Positions 1-9,427 are shown, counted from the stretch's first letter. The stretch is DNA of 64,000 bases from Canibacter zhoujuaniae (GCF_011752015.1 NZ_JAAIKA010000002.1:62001-126000), one strand, 5' to 3'. A program made the numbers and translations. The notes: generated by a model from the sequence alone, not told the origin.

Positions 1-1072
1 GCACGCCCTTTGTTGTTAGCACCGCTGCGCGATCACCGGCGATATTCACCATTGCATCAAGGGGTTTTAACTTTTGCAGAGGCTCTGCCAACGCAGTCTG
101 CCCCTCGATTAGTGAGCCGCGCAGCTCACCGAAGCTATTATTGCGCAGCGCGTAGGGGAACTTACTAAGCTCTTCTTCCTGCTTTGTCGCAACCCAGCCC
201 TCTCTGACACTGCGGTTGCTTGCGGTTGAGATTGTGTAGTGATCGAGCACCCCAAGTGGCGCGAGCGTTGCGTTTAACTGGGCAGCGAAAGTGTCTATCG
301 CGGTGTCGCTTAATTCAGCAAATGCGCTCGATAGCTCAACATTGATGCGACCGTCGTCGATCAGTGGCGGTGACTGCAGCGCAACAGAGTTTGGAATAGC
401 CGGGCTGTAGGCGAGCTGATGCATTGCAGAGGGCCCTGCAAGCAGTTGCTCAAGCACCCGCTGCATCAGCAGGGTATCGTTTACAAACCAGCGTTGATCG
501 GCGAAAAGTGTGCCGGTGCTGTCGGGATAGTACAGGCTAATTTGCATCCACACAGTGGTAAACATGCTTCGATCGAGCACGATTCCGACGGGCGCGCGAG
601 AGATGCGCCACTCGTTGCCGACCCGCTCAAACTCAAAATTTAGTTCGCTTGTTTGGCTCTGCGTTGGGTTGACGGTGAGGATGCCATTGCGATCAACCTG
701 GGCGATGGTTGAAATCGAAACTGAGGCGGATGTTTCGCTAATCTGCTGAAAAGGTCTGGTGCCCTCATCGATCAAAGCGATAGCTCGTGGCTCCCAAACG
801 TCAGCAAAAGCGGGAGTTAGGTATTCACGGGCGACAGCATAATCGTGGTTGGCTGATGAGGCGGCCACGAGGAAACCGCGCAACACCTCCTCCTGCGTTG
901 CGCCGGGGAGCGGGCCGCTCGGATCAAAAACCACCTGTTCGTCAGTCTGTTTTAGATTGCTGAGCCCCGTTTGTACACTGCCAGAGGACGGCACACCAGC
1001 ACAGCCTACTAATGCTAATGCGCTTGTGAGAAGCACAGTCAGCAGTACAAAAATTTTCTTGAAACGGTGCAC
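1..1072 (-). CDS. lpqB: LpqB family lipoprotein, partial (C-terminus beyond the window edge)
   Basis: The reading frame is open on the minus strand from a GTG at 1072 to the window edge, so only the N-terminal part is present. The GTG overlaps the TAG stop of mtrB (TAGTG), which is translational coupling and decides the start. The first 25 residues form a lipoprotein signal peptide: KK near the N-terminus, a hydrophobic stretch, then lipobox LVGC with the Cys at about residue 24, followed by AGVPSSGSV, which is very typical of LpqB. Next comes a GATQEEVLRGFLVAAS segment, also family-like. In known actinobacteria LpqB is a surface lipoprotein that interacts with the MtrB sensor kinase and affects MtrAB signalling and cell-wall metabolism. 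Gene order mtrA-mtrB-lpqB is the conserved one. Function is inferred from family and context. Confidence 0.93.
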   Translation of the reverse strand, partial: MHRFKKIFVLLTVLLTSALALVGCAGVPSSGSVQTGLSNLKQTDEQVVFDPSGPLPGATQEEVLRGFLVAASSANHDYAVAREYLTPAFADVWEPRAIALIDEGTRPFQQISETSASVSISTIAQVDRNGILTVNPTQSQTSELNFEFERVGNEWRISRAPVGIVLDRSMFTTVWMQISLYYPDSTGTLFADQRWFVNDTLLMQRVLEQLLAGPSAMHQLAYSPAIPNSVALQSPPLIDDGRINVELSSAFAELSDTAIDTFAAQLNATLAPLGVLDHYTISTASNRSVREGWVATKQEEELSKFPYALRNNSFGELRGSLIEGQTALAEPLQKLKPLDAMVNIAGDRAAVLTTKGV

Positions 1073-2760
1073 TAGCGCCCTCCCTTCGAGAGCCATCGGC
1101 GCGGACGATCCAACCAGCCGGTTTGCTCTGACTGTGTAGCAGGGTCTGCAACATCTGCGGGGGTCAGCGGCAGCGGCGACAAAAACGTGTCTTGGTTGTC
1201 ATTTTTCGGGAGGGTCAGCCTGAAGTTGGCGCCGGCATCTGGAGCAGACCAGACATCAAGCACACCGCCGTGTGCCTCAGCATCTTCACGAGCGATTGCA
1301 AGCCCTAACCCGGTGCCGCCGAGAGTGCGCTTGCGGCTCGGATCTGCGCGCCAAAAACGATCAAAGACGCGATCCACCTGCGCTTCGGTCATGCCGATAC
1401 CGTAGTCGCGTACCGTAATCGCAACGGCGCTTGAGTTGGAATCCAGCGTGACGATAATTGGGCGCCCCTCACCGTGTTCAATTGCGTTACCCACTAGATT
1501 GCGCACAATGCGACTAATGCGGCGCGGGTCTATTTCAATGGCGTTGTATGCCCCGAGTGGGCGCACCTCGATGATGCTTTGTGAGAGCGGCTGCAGTTGC
1601 TCGACCTGTTCCTGCACAAGCTGCACCAGTGATGTGGGCTCAGTGTCCAGCTGGACACGACCGGCATCGTAGCGTGAAATTTCGAGCAGATCATCAAGCA
1701 GCATGCCGAAGCGAGTGAGTTGTTCACCCATCACGCTCGCTGCTCGTTTCTCAACAGGTGGGAGATTTTCAGAATTTGTCAGCACCTCGCTTGCCAGGCG
1801 GATCGTGGTGAGCGGGGTGCGCAACTCGTGCGAAACGTCTGAGACGAAACGCTGCTGCATAACCGAGAGAGTGTCAAGCTCACTAATCCTGGCGCTTAGG
1901 GTGTCTGCCATCGTATTGAAGTTATTGCTTAGAGCATCAAAAGCGAAGTCACCCTGCTGTTCCATACGCGCCTTGGCGTCGCCTGAGGCGAGACGTTTAG
2001 AAGCTTCAGCCGCCTCCCTAATTGGAGCAAAAAGCTGCACCGCTGCATACCACACTAGGAGCAACAGAATTATGAGCGTGAATACTCCGGTAACAACAAG
2101 GGTGCGGGTGATAAAAGTGAGCGAGTCATCAGTTTCTGCAAATGAATAACCGATGAATAGATCATAGGTGCCGATTCCGGCAGGAAAAACAAGCTCAGTG
2201 GCAACAATTATGCCGGGCAGGGTATCCGTGTCAAACCCAGAGGTGGGAAGCTCTACATACTGCCAGAGTTGTTCTGCGTCAGAGGTTGCCGCCGCGTTGC
2301 TCAACTCAGTAGTAACCGCCTCCATCACACCAGCTCCGGTGCGAAAATCTAGTGGCGCGTCTTGCGAGGCCGCTTGCCCGGCTTGCCGTCGCACATATAT
2401 TAGTGAGCTGGAGGAGATATCGCGGATCGCTGAGCGAACTGACAGCATTAGTGATGACAAAGATGAACGGTCGCTCGCATCAGAGCTGTCGATTATTCGC
2501 TGTGCGGCAACGGTTGCGCGAGCGCTATCTTCTAAGGCGTTCTCGAGTTTGCTCGCGGTTAAATCTTCGCGCACGCTAGAGAGAATAAAAGTGCCACCAA
2601 ATAGGGTTAGCAGAGAAGCAATAACCACCGTCATCGTAATAACACGCAACGGCAGGGAATTTTGCCAGCGGCGACGAATCGGGCCGAATACTGGATCGAT
2701 CCGACGTAAAAACCGGAGTTTGCGCAGCCTCCGCCGCCGCCGTTTTTCTCTAGCAGGCAT
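1072..2760 (-). CDS. mtrB: MtrB sensor histidine kinase
   Basis: 562 residues. A basic N-terminus (RRRRRLRKLRFLRR) precedes TM1 at about residues 40-62. An extracytoplasmic sensor region of about 155 residues follows, then TM2 at about 219-241 and a HAMP linker. The HisKA box is SHELRTPLTTI with the phospho-accepting His at 311. The ATPase part shows an N-box (NLVGNAIEHG), a G1 box (DYGIGM), FDRFWRADPSRKR and a GGTGLGLAIA G2 box. It should autophosphorylate and pass phosphate to MtrA, encoded 9 bp upstream. MtrAB controls cell-wall remodelling, division and osmotic responses in actinobacteria. The C-terminal tail ends in a Trp/Arg-rich segment. Identity rests on domain order plus the mtrA and lpqB neighbours. 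Confidence 0.95.
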   Translation of the reverse strand: MPAREKRRRRRLRKLRFLRRIDPVFGPIRRRWQNSLPLRVITMTVVIASLLTLFGGTFILSSVREDLTASKLENALEDSARATVAAQRIIDSSDASDRSSLSSLMLSVRSAIRDISSSSLIYVRRQAGQAASQDAPLDFRTGAGVMEAVTTELSNAAATSDAEQLWQYVELPTSGFDTDTLPGIIVATELVFPAGIGTYDLFIGYSFAETDDSLTFITRTLVVTGVFTLIILLLLVWYAAVQLFAPIREAAEASKRLASGDAKARMEQQGDFAFDALSNNFNTMADTLSARISELDTLSVMQQRFVSDVSHELRTPLTTIRLASEVLTNSENLPPVEKRAASVMGEQLTRFGMLLDDLLEISRYDAGRVQLDTEPTSLVQLVQEQVEQLQPLSQSIIEVRPLGAYNAIEIDPRRISRIVRNLVGNAIEHGEGRPIIVTLDSNSSAVAITVRDYGIGMTEAQVDRVFDRFWRADPSRKRTLGGTGLGLAIAREDAEAHGGVLDVWSAPDAGANFRLTLPKNDNQDTFLSPLPLTPADVADPATQSEQTGWLDRPRRWLSKGGR

Positions 2761-2769
2761 CGCCTGAGA

Positions 2770-3450
2770 TTACTTCCCGCTACCTGCGCGGTAACCAACG
2801 CCGCGCACGGTCACTACGATAGTTGGGTTGTCAGGATCAACCTCAATTTTTGCGCGCAGGCGCTGTACGTGCACATTTACGAGACGATTGTCTGCTTTGT
2901 ACTGGTAGCCCCAAACCTTTTCCAGCAGAGCATCTCGAGTGAATGCTTGATCCGGATAGCGGGCAAGTAATTCGAGCAGATCAAACTCCAGCGGTGTCAG
3001 CTGAATTACCTCGTCACCGCGCTTTACCTCGTGTTTGCTAACGTCGATGCAAACATCGCCAATGCGTAGTTTGCTGTCGTTTGAGCCCTCAATTTTGCGC
3101 AACCTGGCACGCACACGCGCAAGCAATTCGGTGGGGTTGAACGGTTTCATGACGTAGTCATCGGCGCCAGCTTCAAGCCCGGCGACAACGTCTTGCGTGT
3201 CGGTGCGGGCGGTGAGCATAATGATTGGAGTGCCGCTAGTTTCGCGGATGGTGCGGCAAACCTGAATACCATCCATCCCCGGCAGCATCACATCTAGGAG
3301 CACTAGATCGGGCTGCAGAGAGTCAAATTTTGCAACCGCGTCGTTGCCGTCCCCTGCATGTGTTGTCTGGAATCCCTCAGCTGCAAGCACCAGCCCAAGC
3401 ATTTCAGCCAGATCAAAATCATCGTCAACAATTAGGACGTGCGCGTTCAT
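2770..3450 (-). CDS. mtrA: MtrA response regulator (OmpR/PhoB family)
   Basis: 226 residues. The receiver domain has the acidic pair DDD at 9-11, phospho-acceptor Asp53 (LLDVMLPGMDG) and conserved Lys103 (VMKPF). The C-terminal winged helix shows LTPLEFDLLELLARYPDQAFTR and a VNVHVQRLRAKIE recognition region, ending in GVGYRAG. The start follows an AAGGA at about ten bases. It is the cognate regulator of MtrB (next gene). MtrA is essential in several actinobacteria and binds promoters of cell-wall hydrolase, developmental and replication-related genes. The 43-bp gap to the upstream gene could hold only a minimal promoter, so transcription may partly come from the glycosyltransferase/DUF5719 pair. 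Confidence 0.96.
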   Translation of the reverse strand: MNAHVLIVDDDFDLAEMLGLVLAAEGFQTTHAGDGNDAVAKFDSLQPDLVLLDVMLPGMDGIQVCRTIRETSGTPIIMLTARTDTQDVVAGLEAGADDYVMKPFNPTELLARVRARLRKIEGSNDSKLRIGDVCIDVSKHEVKRGDEVIQLTPLEFDLLELLARYPDQAFTRDALLEKVWGYQYKADNRLVNVHVQRLRAKIEVDPDNPTIVVTVRGVGYRAGSGK

Positions 3451-3493
3451 TGCTTAGGGATCCTTACGTGATGAAAATGGTTTTTAGAAAATT

Positions 3494-4879
3494 TTACTTT
3501 GTATAAACAGTAAGTTCGTTTAGGCGACTGCGGCTCGGCAGCACAGGATAGGCGGCTGCGCCACTATCAGTGAATATACGCACACCGGCATGTATGGCTC
3601 CGTCGCTGGCAGGGTCCGTTTTAATAGTAAAAGTTTGGTCGGGGGCGCTCGCAGTAACAGCAGCCCGAGCGGGTATGGTGACGGTGCTTGATTTGCTGCT
3701 ATCGGCCGTTGCAGTAAGGGTGACGGTTGCTGGTGCGGCGCTGCTGTTTGCGAGATACAGCTGTCCATTGGGAAGGATCGCGCCGGCGGCGCCATTATTT
3801 AACGCCGGAGCTGGGGAATACCACACCATATCGGTGTTTGCGCCACGTAGCGAGTCGCCAACCGCCGCTGCGGCAATGTTTGTGTCTGCGATGATTAGCA
3901 ATCCGGTGCTGTTTTGTGGCACCTCAATTTTGGTGTTCGTGAGGGTGTTTGCGGGCAGATCAACTTCGGCTAAGGCTATCTGCGTGCCAGCGTTGTCTAG
4001 TGAGTAGATTGTCGCGTGGCTTGCCGCTCCGGGTGAGATCACCTGGACATCAACAGCGGTGTCTGCGCCGGCATCAGAACCGGCCGTCGCGCGCTCGTTA
4101 GCGACACCCAATAGCAAGACCTCATTTGACCCTGCCACCTGTGAAGCGACAGTGTCTACCCCGTGCGGAGTGATGTCAGTGAGTGCGGAGGTGCCGAGCA
4201 CCGCGCTGACCGCAGCACCGGTTGACTCAAGACGCAACGCAAGCGCCTCTGCGCCGGGGGTGATACCGTTTACCGAAACTGAGCGGGATTCACCGGCGGG
4301 CACCAAGAGACCGCTGATACTTGTGCTTTCGAGCTCACCTGCTTGTGTGAACCCCGTGATGTTGACAACAGCGGTTGTGTCGCCCGGGTTGGTGATAGAA
4401 ACTGTGCTGTTGTTGCCGCCGAGTGTGCGCCCGCCGACAATCCACTGCACTGATTCGGGGGCGGCGCAGGCGTGTGCTGCGAGGCCGCGCAGAGTTGGCT
4501 CGTTTAATTGCTGCCAGGCTGCTGCTGCCAGCGGGGTATCGCCGGAGCTGCTGTAGGTGTGGCCGGCGCTTTCTGGCGCACCGATGTTGCGTTTAATTTC
4601 ACGCTGCGAGGAGCTGGTGGTCACGTACTGCGGGCTGCCGATTGGGGTGACTGCCGCAGGGTTACTCGGATCGGATCCGAGCTGCCCAAACCCACCGTCG
4701 CATGCTACTAGGCGGGTGCTGTTGCCAGCAGCATCAACCCCAATCGGTTGCGGGCTCGCCTCCCACGAGGGAAGGGAGATAACGTTGAGCGCGAAAACCG
4801 TTGCAACACCGACTGCGGTGACGGCGAAGCCGGTGACTACACGCCCGGTGTATTGACCCAATTTTGTGCGCTTAGTCAT
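3494..4879 (-). CDS. DUF5719-type membrane-anchored secreted protein
   Basis: 461 residues. A short basic N-terminus and one hydrophobic segment at about residues 13-33 suggest a signal anchor. The rest is Ala/Thr/Ser-rich and predicted extracytoplasmic, with repetitive beta-like stretches (VSITNPGDTTAVVNITGF, VPAGESRSVSVNG) typical of this uncharacterised actinobacterial family. I see no enzyme motif. Its ATG at 4879 overlaps the stop of the upstream glycosyltransferase by 4 bp (ATGA), so the two are translationally coupled. That coupling and the nearby whiB, manC and mtrAB suggest a role in cell-envelope glycan assembly, but the function is unknown. Confidence 0.75.
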   Translation of the reverse strand: MTKRTKLGQYTGRVVTGFAVTAVGVATVFALNVISLPSWEASPQPIGVDAAGNSTRLVACDGGFGQLGSDPSNPAAVTPIGSPQYVTTSSSQREIKRNIGAPESAGHTYSSSGDTPLAAAAWQQLNEPTLRGLAAHACAAPESVQWIVGGRTLGGNNSTVSITNPGDTTAVVNITGFTQAGELESTSISGLLVPAGESRSVSVNGITPGAEALALRLESTGAAVSAVLGTSALTDITPHGVDTVASQVAGSNEVLLLGVANERATAGSDAGADTAVDVQVISPGAASHATIYSLDNAGTQIALAEVDLPANTLTNTKIEVPQNSTGLLIIADTNIAAAAVGDSLRGANTDMVWYSPAPALNNGAAGAILPNGQLYLANSSAAPATVTLTATADSSKSSTVTIPARAAVTASAPDQTFTIKTDPASDGAIHAGVRIFTDSGAAAYPVLPSRSRLNELTVYTK

Positions 4880-7794
4880 CGGCTCTCCTTCCCATTCTCA
4901 GCGTTATTTGCGTCGGCCTTTTCATGCAGAATCACGGCCGCATCGGTGTCACGTACGCGCATGCGCTTGCGCCGACGTGGCCGTTTGGGTGGTGTTTCCG
5001 TCACTTCGCCAGTCGGCAGTGCTAGCAGGAGCATCGCAAGGAGCAGCACAATCTGTGCCGCCCACAGGGTGTGTGAGGTTAACTGCAAAGCAGAGATGTT
5101 TAGGATCGGCAGTTTTGTGTCGAGTTCGGCTGCCTGATTCGCGGATGCAGTCGCGTTCTGCTGTGCGGCTTCTGTAGCAACTACGGTCCAGAGTTGACCC
5201 GCCTCAGTTGGGCCGGTTACCTCCAGCGCTACCTGCTGGTCGAAAACTTCTTGGAGGGCGGAGCGCAGCGCTGTGTCTCCGGTGTTGCGAAGCAGCACAA
5301 AGCTAACACCGTTTTGCACGAGTTGGTCGTTTAGTTCGGGGGAGCCCTCGCTTGCGAGGATTGCTACCAGCTCAGCGAGCTGTTGATCCGCAGCAGAGAG
5401 TTCTGCCGTATAGTGGCCGGTGCGGATCTCGTCGAGCACAGTGCCAGAGCCGGTGATAATCTCAGCTTTAATGCTGTTGTCACCGAGTGCTTCAAGCGCC
5501 AGGGTGCGCATATTTTCGTTCGTGCTTCCCGCTGCTTGGATAATTGCCGGCACCGGAGTGCGGGTGTCGCGTGCCTCAGACTGGCCTGTCGCGAGACTTG
5601 CCAGCAGCGGAGTCACAACGACCATATTTGCGATAATTGCTATCGCTGCGATTGGTGTTGCAGCTTTCCCGAGCATAGACGATCCTGATGCTGCGAGGGT
5701 GATAACTGCGATCCAGTAGAGGGCGAGACCCGAGCCTGTCCACAGCGGCACAACATTTTCGCCGCTGGTTGTGAGGTATGTGTTGGCGCTGAAAATAGCG
5801 GTAATGAGACCGAGCCCGCCGAGAATGGAAGCAAAAATCGTGACGTTGACTTTTCCGAGGTAGATGCCGATCGCGGCGAGCAGGGCGAGCGGCGCGAGGA
5901 GCACTCCAACCAGGAGGGTTGTCGGCGCATCGGCCAGGCCGAAGTTTGCAAAAATAGCAGCCCAACCTTCAAGCCCGTTGCGTGGAAAGCCGAGCAGCAG
6001 GTGCCACAAATTGCCCGGTTCATAAGGAGTGTTTAGACCGGGATCACGCAGCGCCAAAATAGGGTTACCCACTGAGAAGGAATGCCACACGATTGGAAAC
6101 AGCAGTGCGGCAGGCGCGATTGCGGTAGCAGCAACGCGGGTGATTTGGCGTGGGTGCAATAACATTCCCGCAACCCACATGACAAGCGCCATCGGAATCA
6201 GCACCGGTGCTGTCGCAAGCCCTGCCGCAGCGAGGAGCGAGGCGGTGCCCGCCCACGACCAGGATTGATGTGCGCGCGTTGCTGCGATGAGTAGCCACGG
6301 CAGAATTACTGCCAGCGCAACTGTCTGCAGCCGGGCGTGGTCGAGTGAGCCCAGCAGTACGGGGCTGAGCGCCCAGCCAAACCCAGAAAGTACACGGCCT
6401 GCTGTGGTGTCGGTGAATTGCGCGCCCCAGAACCAGCCGCCCACTGTTGCAAGCGGAATAGCCAGTGCGAGGAAAAGCACAACAGCAAGGGATGGATTAA
6501 AGAATGTTGTTGACCCGAGCGCGGCAAGCACCCAAGTGAAAGGATCGGCCGGTATGCCGTCAGCCATTTGTGTGTTTCGCCACAGTTGGGTGAAGTTTGA
6601 GAGTGGCGCGGTGCCCCCCGCAGAGATCTGCTGCTCACCCGCGAGCCACCAGGTCAGCGCGGCCGACATCACAATGCTAATGAGCAGTGTGGCAAGCCCG
6701 CCCGTAGAAATAAAATGAAGTTCTTTGCGGCTGCGACCCTGCGCTGCGAGAATCGCCTCACGGTCAATCATGCGTGCGGTGCGCACATCTTTCGGATCAG
6801 CGCGGAGCGGCCCGACAGCTCCCCAGCCCGCCACATTGTGTTTGCGCAGTCTCCGGCGGGCGCTAATAATTGCACCCGGGTTAAAGAAGACTTTGAGAGC
6901 GGCTAGGAGCTCACCGAGCATGTTGCCCGGTTGTTCACGCAGCAGCGCCCAGAAAATACGGAAAAGCCCGAGTAATGGGAGCAGCAGCCACATGCAGAAG
7001 GCGGAAACCGGATTTGCGTAAACGATTCGGCGGTGCATGTGTGAGGCGCGGGCGTGGTAGTGGTTGTGTCGCCTGGTTGTCGCGCGTCGATCCGAACGGG
7101 GGCCTGCAATACCTGAAAGCGCAACCCGCACGCGCGATTTGGGGGCAACAATTACACGGTGCCCAGCAAGTCTTGCGCGGACGCAAAAATCGAGGCTGTC
7201 ATCGTAAATCGGCAGTGCCGGGTCAAAACCGTTAAGCTCTCGCCAGACATCGCGCCGCACAAGCACACCGATCGGGCCAACCCCGAGGGTGTCTTGCAGA
7301 TGGTCATACTGCTGCTGGTCGAGCTCCTGACGGCGCAACAGCCAGCGTGAGCCGTAACGTGTCAGACTTTGACCGAGTTCGACGATACGCTCGGGGTGTT
7401 CCCAGTCGATGAGTTTTGGGCCGGCAACCGCTACTGATGGGGCGCTCATCACAACAGATAGGATGGCGCGCAGTGCTTTGGGCTCTGGCGCGGAGTCTTC
7501 GGTGAGCAACCACAGCCACTCAGAGACGGCATCGTCTGCGGCTTGCGCAAGCTGCAACGGCTCAATTTGACGCTCTGCTGCCGCTATTGCTGCGCCGAAA
7601 GAGGCCTGTTTTCCGGTCGCTACGAGCCTGGTTATACCAGCGTTTAAATACTGCTGTGTAATTTTGTCACTGCGCCCGTTAATAACGCCAATAATTCTGT
7701 CTGGTGGCAGAGTCTGACTACCCAGTGCTTCGAGAGTGGCGTCAAGCCATTCGCCAGACTGGGCTACAACGATTGCTGTAACTAAATTGCGCAT
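4876..7794 (-). CDS. large membrane-bound family 2 glycosyltransferase
   Basis: 972 residues. The N-terminal 230 residues look like a GT-A (GT2) domain: MRNLVTAIVVAQSGEWLDATL, then GVLVRRDVWRELNGFDPALPIYDDSLDFCVRARLAGHRV, with the family's late Asp-Asp pair. Membrane segments follow from about 260, and from about 370 there are some ten or more hydrophobic helices, giving a multi-spanning transferase with a large loop. The C-terminus has a TM near 910 and a basic RPRRRKRMRVR tail. It is coupled to the DUF5719 gene downstream and lies next to whiB and manC, which supports a role in envelope polysaccharide or lipoglycan synthesis, possibly with GDP-mannose as donor pool. Acceptor and donor cannot be read from sequence. 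Confidence 0.82.
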   Translation of the reverse strand: MRNLVTAIVVAQSGEWLDATLEALGSQTLPPDRIIGVINGRSDKITQQYLNAGITRLVATGKQASFGAAIAAAERQIEPLQLAQAADDAVSEWLWLLTEDSAPEPKALRAILSVVMSAPSVAVAGPKLIDWEHPERIVELGQSLTRYGSRWLLRRQELDQQQYDHLQDTLGVGPIGVLVRRDVWRELNGFDPALPIYDDSLDFCVRARLAGHRVIVAPKSRVRVALSGIAGPRSDRRATTRRHNHYHARASHMHRRIVYANPVSAFCMWLLLPLLGLFRIFWALLREQPGNMLGELLAALKVFFNPGAIISARRRLRKHNVAGWGAVGPLRADPKDVRTARMIDREAILAAQGRSRKELHFISTGGLATLLISIVMSAALTWWLAGEQQISAGGTAPLSNFTQLWRNTQMADGIPADPFTWVLAALGSTTFFNPSLAVVLFLALAIPLATVGGWFWGAQFTDTTAGRVLSGFGWALSPVLLGSLDHARLQTVALAVILPWLLIAATRAHQSWSWAGTASLLAAAGLATAPVLIPMALVMWVAGMLLHPRQITRVAATAIAPAALLFPIVWHSFSVGNPILALRDPGLNTPYEPGNLWHLLLGFPRNGLEGWAAIFANFGLADAPTTLLVGVLLAPLALLAAIGIYLGKVNVTIFASILGGLGLITAIFSANTYLTTSGENVVPLWTGSGLALYWIAVITLAASGSSMLGKAATPIAAIAIIANMVVVTPLLASLATGQSEARDTRTPVPAIIQAAGSTNENMRTLALEALGDNSIKAEIITGSGTVLDEIRTGHYTAELSAADQQLAELVAILASEGSPELNDQLVQNGVSFVLLRNTGDTALRSALQEVFDQQVALEVTGPTEAGQLWTVVATEAAQQNATASANQAAELDTKLPILNISALQLTSHTLWAAQIVLLLAMLLLALPTGEVTETPPKRPRRRKRMRVRDTDAAVILHEKADANNAENGKESR

Positions 7795-7845
7795 ACTGTT
7801 TCATACGATACGCGCGCCTGGGCTGGAAGTGTGTTGCCGCGCCGT

Positions 7846-8172
7846 TTAGCTTGCTTGTTGGCGGCGGAGTTTGCGGCGTTCGCGCTCTGATAGGCCGCCC
7901 CAGATGCCGAATCGTTCATCGTTTGCAAGCGCGTATTCGAGGCACTCTGCGCGCACCTCGCACTGTTCGCAGATGCGTTTAGCTTCACGGGTTGAGCCGC
8001 CTTTTTCTGGGAAAAACGCTTCGGGGTCGGTTTGTGCGCACAGTGCGTCTGCCTGCCAGGCGAGGGGGTTAGTGTCGTCGTCAGTGCTGTTACGTCGCAC
8101 GCCAGGGATCCCAAGCAGCACTGGATCAATATGCCAGTCGCTTGGGACGGGGCCGTTTGCAATTGTGCTCAC
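7846..8172 (-). CDS. whiB: WhiB-family iron-sulfur regulator (WhiB2/WhmD-like)
   Basis: About 108 residues from a GTG at 8172. An ATG at 8187 is in frame, but the Shine-Dalgarno AAAGGAG overlaps its first codons and stands 5 bases before the GTG, so I prefer the GTG. Four cysteines (C50, C73, C76, C82 counting from the upstream ATG; spacing C-x22-C-x2-C-x5-C) bind a [4Fe-4S] cluster. The turn motif GIWGGLSERERRKLRR is the WhiB signature followed by a basic DNA-contacting stretch. WhiB2/WhiB proteins control septation and sporulation genes with WhiA. The position beside manC and envelope genes matches the whiB2 locus of other actinobacteria. Confidence 0.93.
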   Translation of the reverse strand: MSTIANGPVPSDWHIDPVLLGIPGVRRNSTDDDTNPLAWQADALCAQTDPEAFFPEKGGSTREAKRICEQCEVRAECLEYALANDERFGIWGGLSERERRKLRRQQAS

Positions 8173-8208
8173 GCCCACTCCTTTCATCGTACGGCGGCGG
8201 GGGAGCCG

Positions 8209-8257
8209 TTGTTTAGTTATTTAATTACACCCGTGTAATTAGGGTGAAGTCAAACTA
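8209..8257 (-). promoter_or_regulatory. whiB promoter with an 18-bp palindrome (putative operator)
   Basis: On the minus strand a -35-like TTGACT and a -10-like TGTAAT are 18 bases apart upstream of whiB. The spacer and -10 are covered by a perfect inverted repeat, AATTACAC-CC-GTGTAATT (8223-8240), with 8-bp arms and a 2-base centre. A binding protein at this site would block RNA polymerase. The protein is unknown. BldD-, WhiA- or MtrA-type sites were considered, but none matches exactly. Confidence 0.6.
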
Positions 8258-8264
8258 AAAAGCA

Positions 8265-8302
8265 AAAATCCTTAAACTTTTAAGTTAAGGTTTAAGGATT
8301 TT
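8265..8302 (-). terminator. intrinsic terminator after manC
   Basis: The perfect 13-bp inverted repeat AAAATCCTTAAAC (8265-8277) / GTTTAAGGATTTT (8290-8302) has a 12-base loop. On the minus strand it is followed by a T-rich tract (TTTTTGCTTTTTAG). The stem is unusually AT-rich. It separates manC from the whiB promoter. Confidence 0.72.
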
Positions 8303-8320
8303 CGGCGTGTCGGATCGGCG

Positions 8321-9427
8321 TTACAGCAGTTGGGCGTTACCGGAGTCGCGCATATGGGAAACAAGTTTTTTGACGTCCTGAGCGTGTGCCTTATTCGTCA
8401 CAAGCAAAACATCAGGGGTGTCGACGACGACAACATCATCCATTCCCACAACAGTTACAAGCCGCTTGCTGCCCGAAATTACAATGCCGTTTGATTTCTC
8501 AGCAAGCACACTAGAGCGCTTTCCCAAAACTGCCAGATCGTTTGCGCGACCGCGCGTCAAGAGGTTTGCGATACTCGCAAAATCTCCAACGTCATCCCAG
8601 CTAAAGTGCCCGGAGACGCAGAGCATTTTTCCGGCAGCGGCGGCTGGTTCTGCGACGGAGTAGTCGATAGCAATCTTCGGCAGCGTGTGCCAGAGACGCT
8701 CACGGGCTGCCGCTGCGTGCGGAGTGTTCCATGCATCCGCTATTTCATGCAGTGCCGCGACGAGCTCTGGCTCAGACTCCGCCATCTGTTCTAACAGAAC
8801 GTCGGCGCGAGAGATGAAGATGCCGGCATTCCAGAGTTTGCCGTTGCGAATGTATCTCTCTGCCGTTTTTTTATCTGGCTTCTCAACGAACTTAGCAACG
8901 CGGAACACATCCATTGGCGCGATGTCTGGCCGCGGATCCGCCGTTTTTATATAGCCAAAGCCGGTTGCGGCGTGTGTTGGGCGAATGCCGATTGTGACAA
9001 TTGCCCCCGTTGCCGCTGCGTTAACCGCGGTGTGCACGGCGCGCTGGAAAAGAAATTCATCACCGATGACGTGGTCGGCGGCAAAACTGCCGATAATGGC
9101 TTGTGGATCGCGCCGAAGGATCAACGCGGCGGCCAGGCCGATGGCGGCAGAAGAATCTTTGGGCTCTGACTCTGTTACGAGATTTGCTTCGGCAAGATCC
9201 GGAAGCTGCTCGCGCACCGAACGCTGATGCGCGTTTCCTGTGACCACCATAATGCGTTTCGGATCGGTGAGCGGAGTGAGGCGATCCCAGGTGGTTGCGA
9301 GCAGTGATTTACCGCTGTCGGTTAGATCTAACAGAAACTTCGGGGCGTCAGCGCGGGAGAGCGGCCACAGGCGAGAGCCCACGCCACCGGCCGGAATGAC
9401 GCACCAAAAGTTTTCATTGTTTTGCAT
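8321..9427 (-). CDS. manC: mannose-1-phosphate guanylyltransferase
   Basis: 368 residues. The N-terminal nucleotidyltransferase signature is IPAGGVGSRLWPLSR followed by PKFLLDL. Further family features are SFAADHVIG, GFGYIKT, FVEKPDKKTAERYI, WNAGIFI and DYSVAEPA. There is no C-terminal isomerase (cupin) domain, so it is a single-function enzyme converting mannose-1-P and GTP to GDP-mannose for lipoglycans and glycoproteins. It is divergent from sdhC. The start is probably leaderless: TACTCT lies 7 bases before the ATG. The phospho-sugar mutase at 14.3-16.1 kb could supply substrate if it accepts mannose-6-P. Confidence 0.93.
   Translation of the reverse strand: MQNNENFWCVIPAGGVGSRLWPLSRADAPKFLLDLTDSGKSLLATTWDRLTPLTDPKRIMVVTGNAHQRSVREQLPDLAEANLVTESEPKDSSAAIGLAAALILRRDPQAIIGSFAADHVIGDEFLFQRAVHTAVNAAATGAIVTIGIRPTHAATGFGYIKTADPRPDIAPMDVFRVAKFVEKPDKKTAERYIRNGKLWNAGIFISRADVLLEQMAESEPELVAALHEIADAWNTPHAAAARERLWHTLPKIAIDYSVAEPAAAAGKMLCVSGHFSWDDVGDFASIANLLTRGRANDLAVLGKRSSVLAEKSNGIVISGSKRLVTVVGMDDVVVVDTPDVLLVTNKAHAQDVKKLVSHMRDSGNAQLL

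Noticed and set aside
2168-2767. 199-codon plus-strand frame opposite mtrB
   Set aside because: Antisense shadow of the mtrB coding sequence, no recognisable fold.
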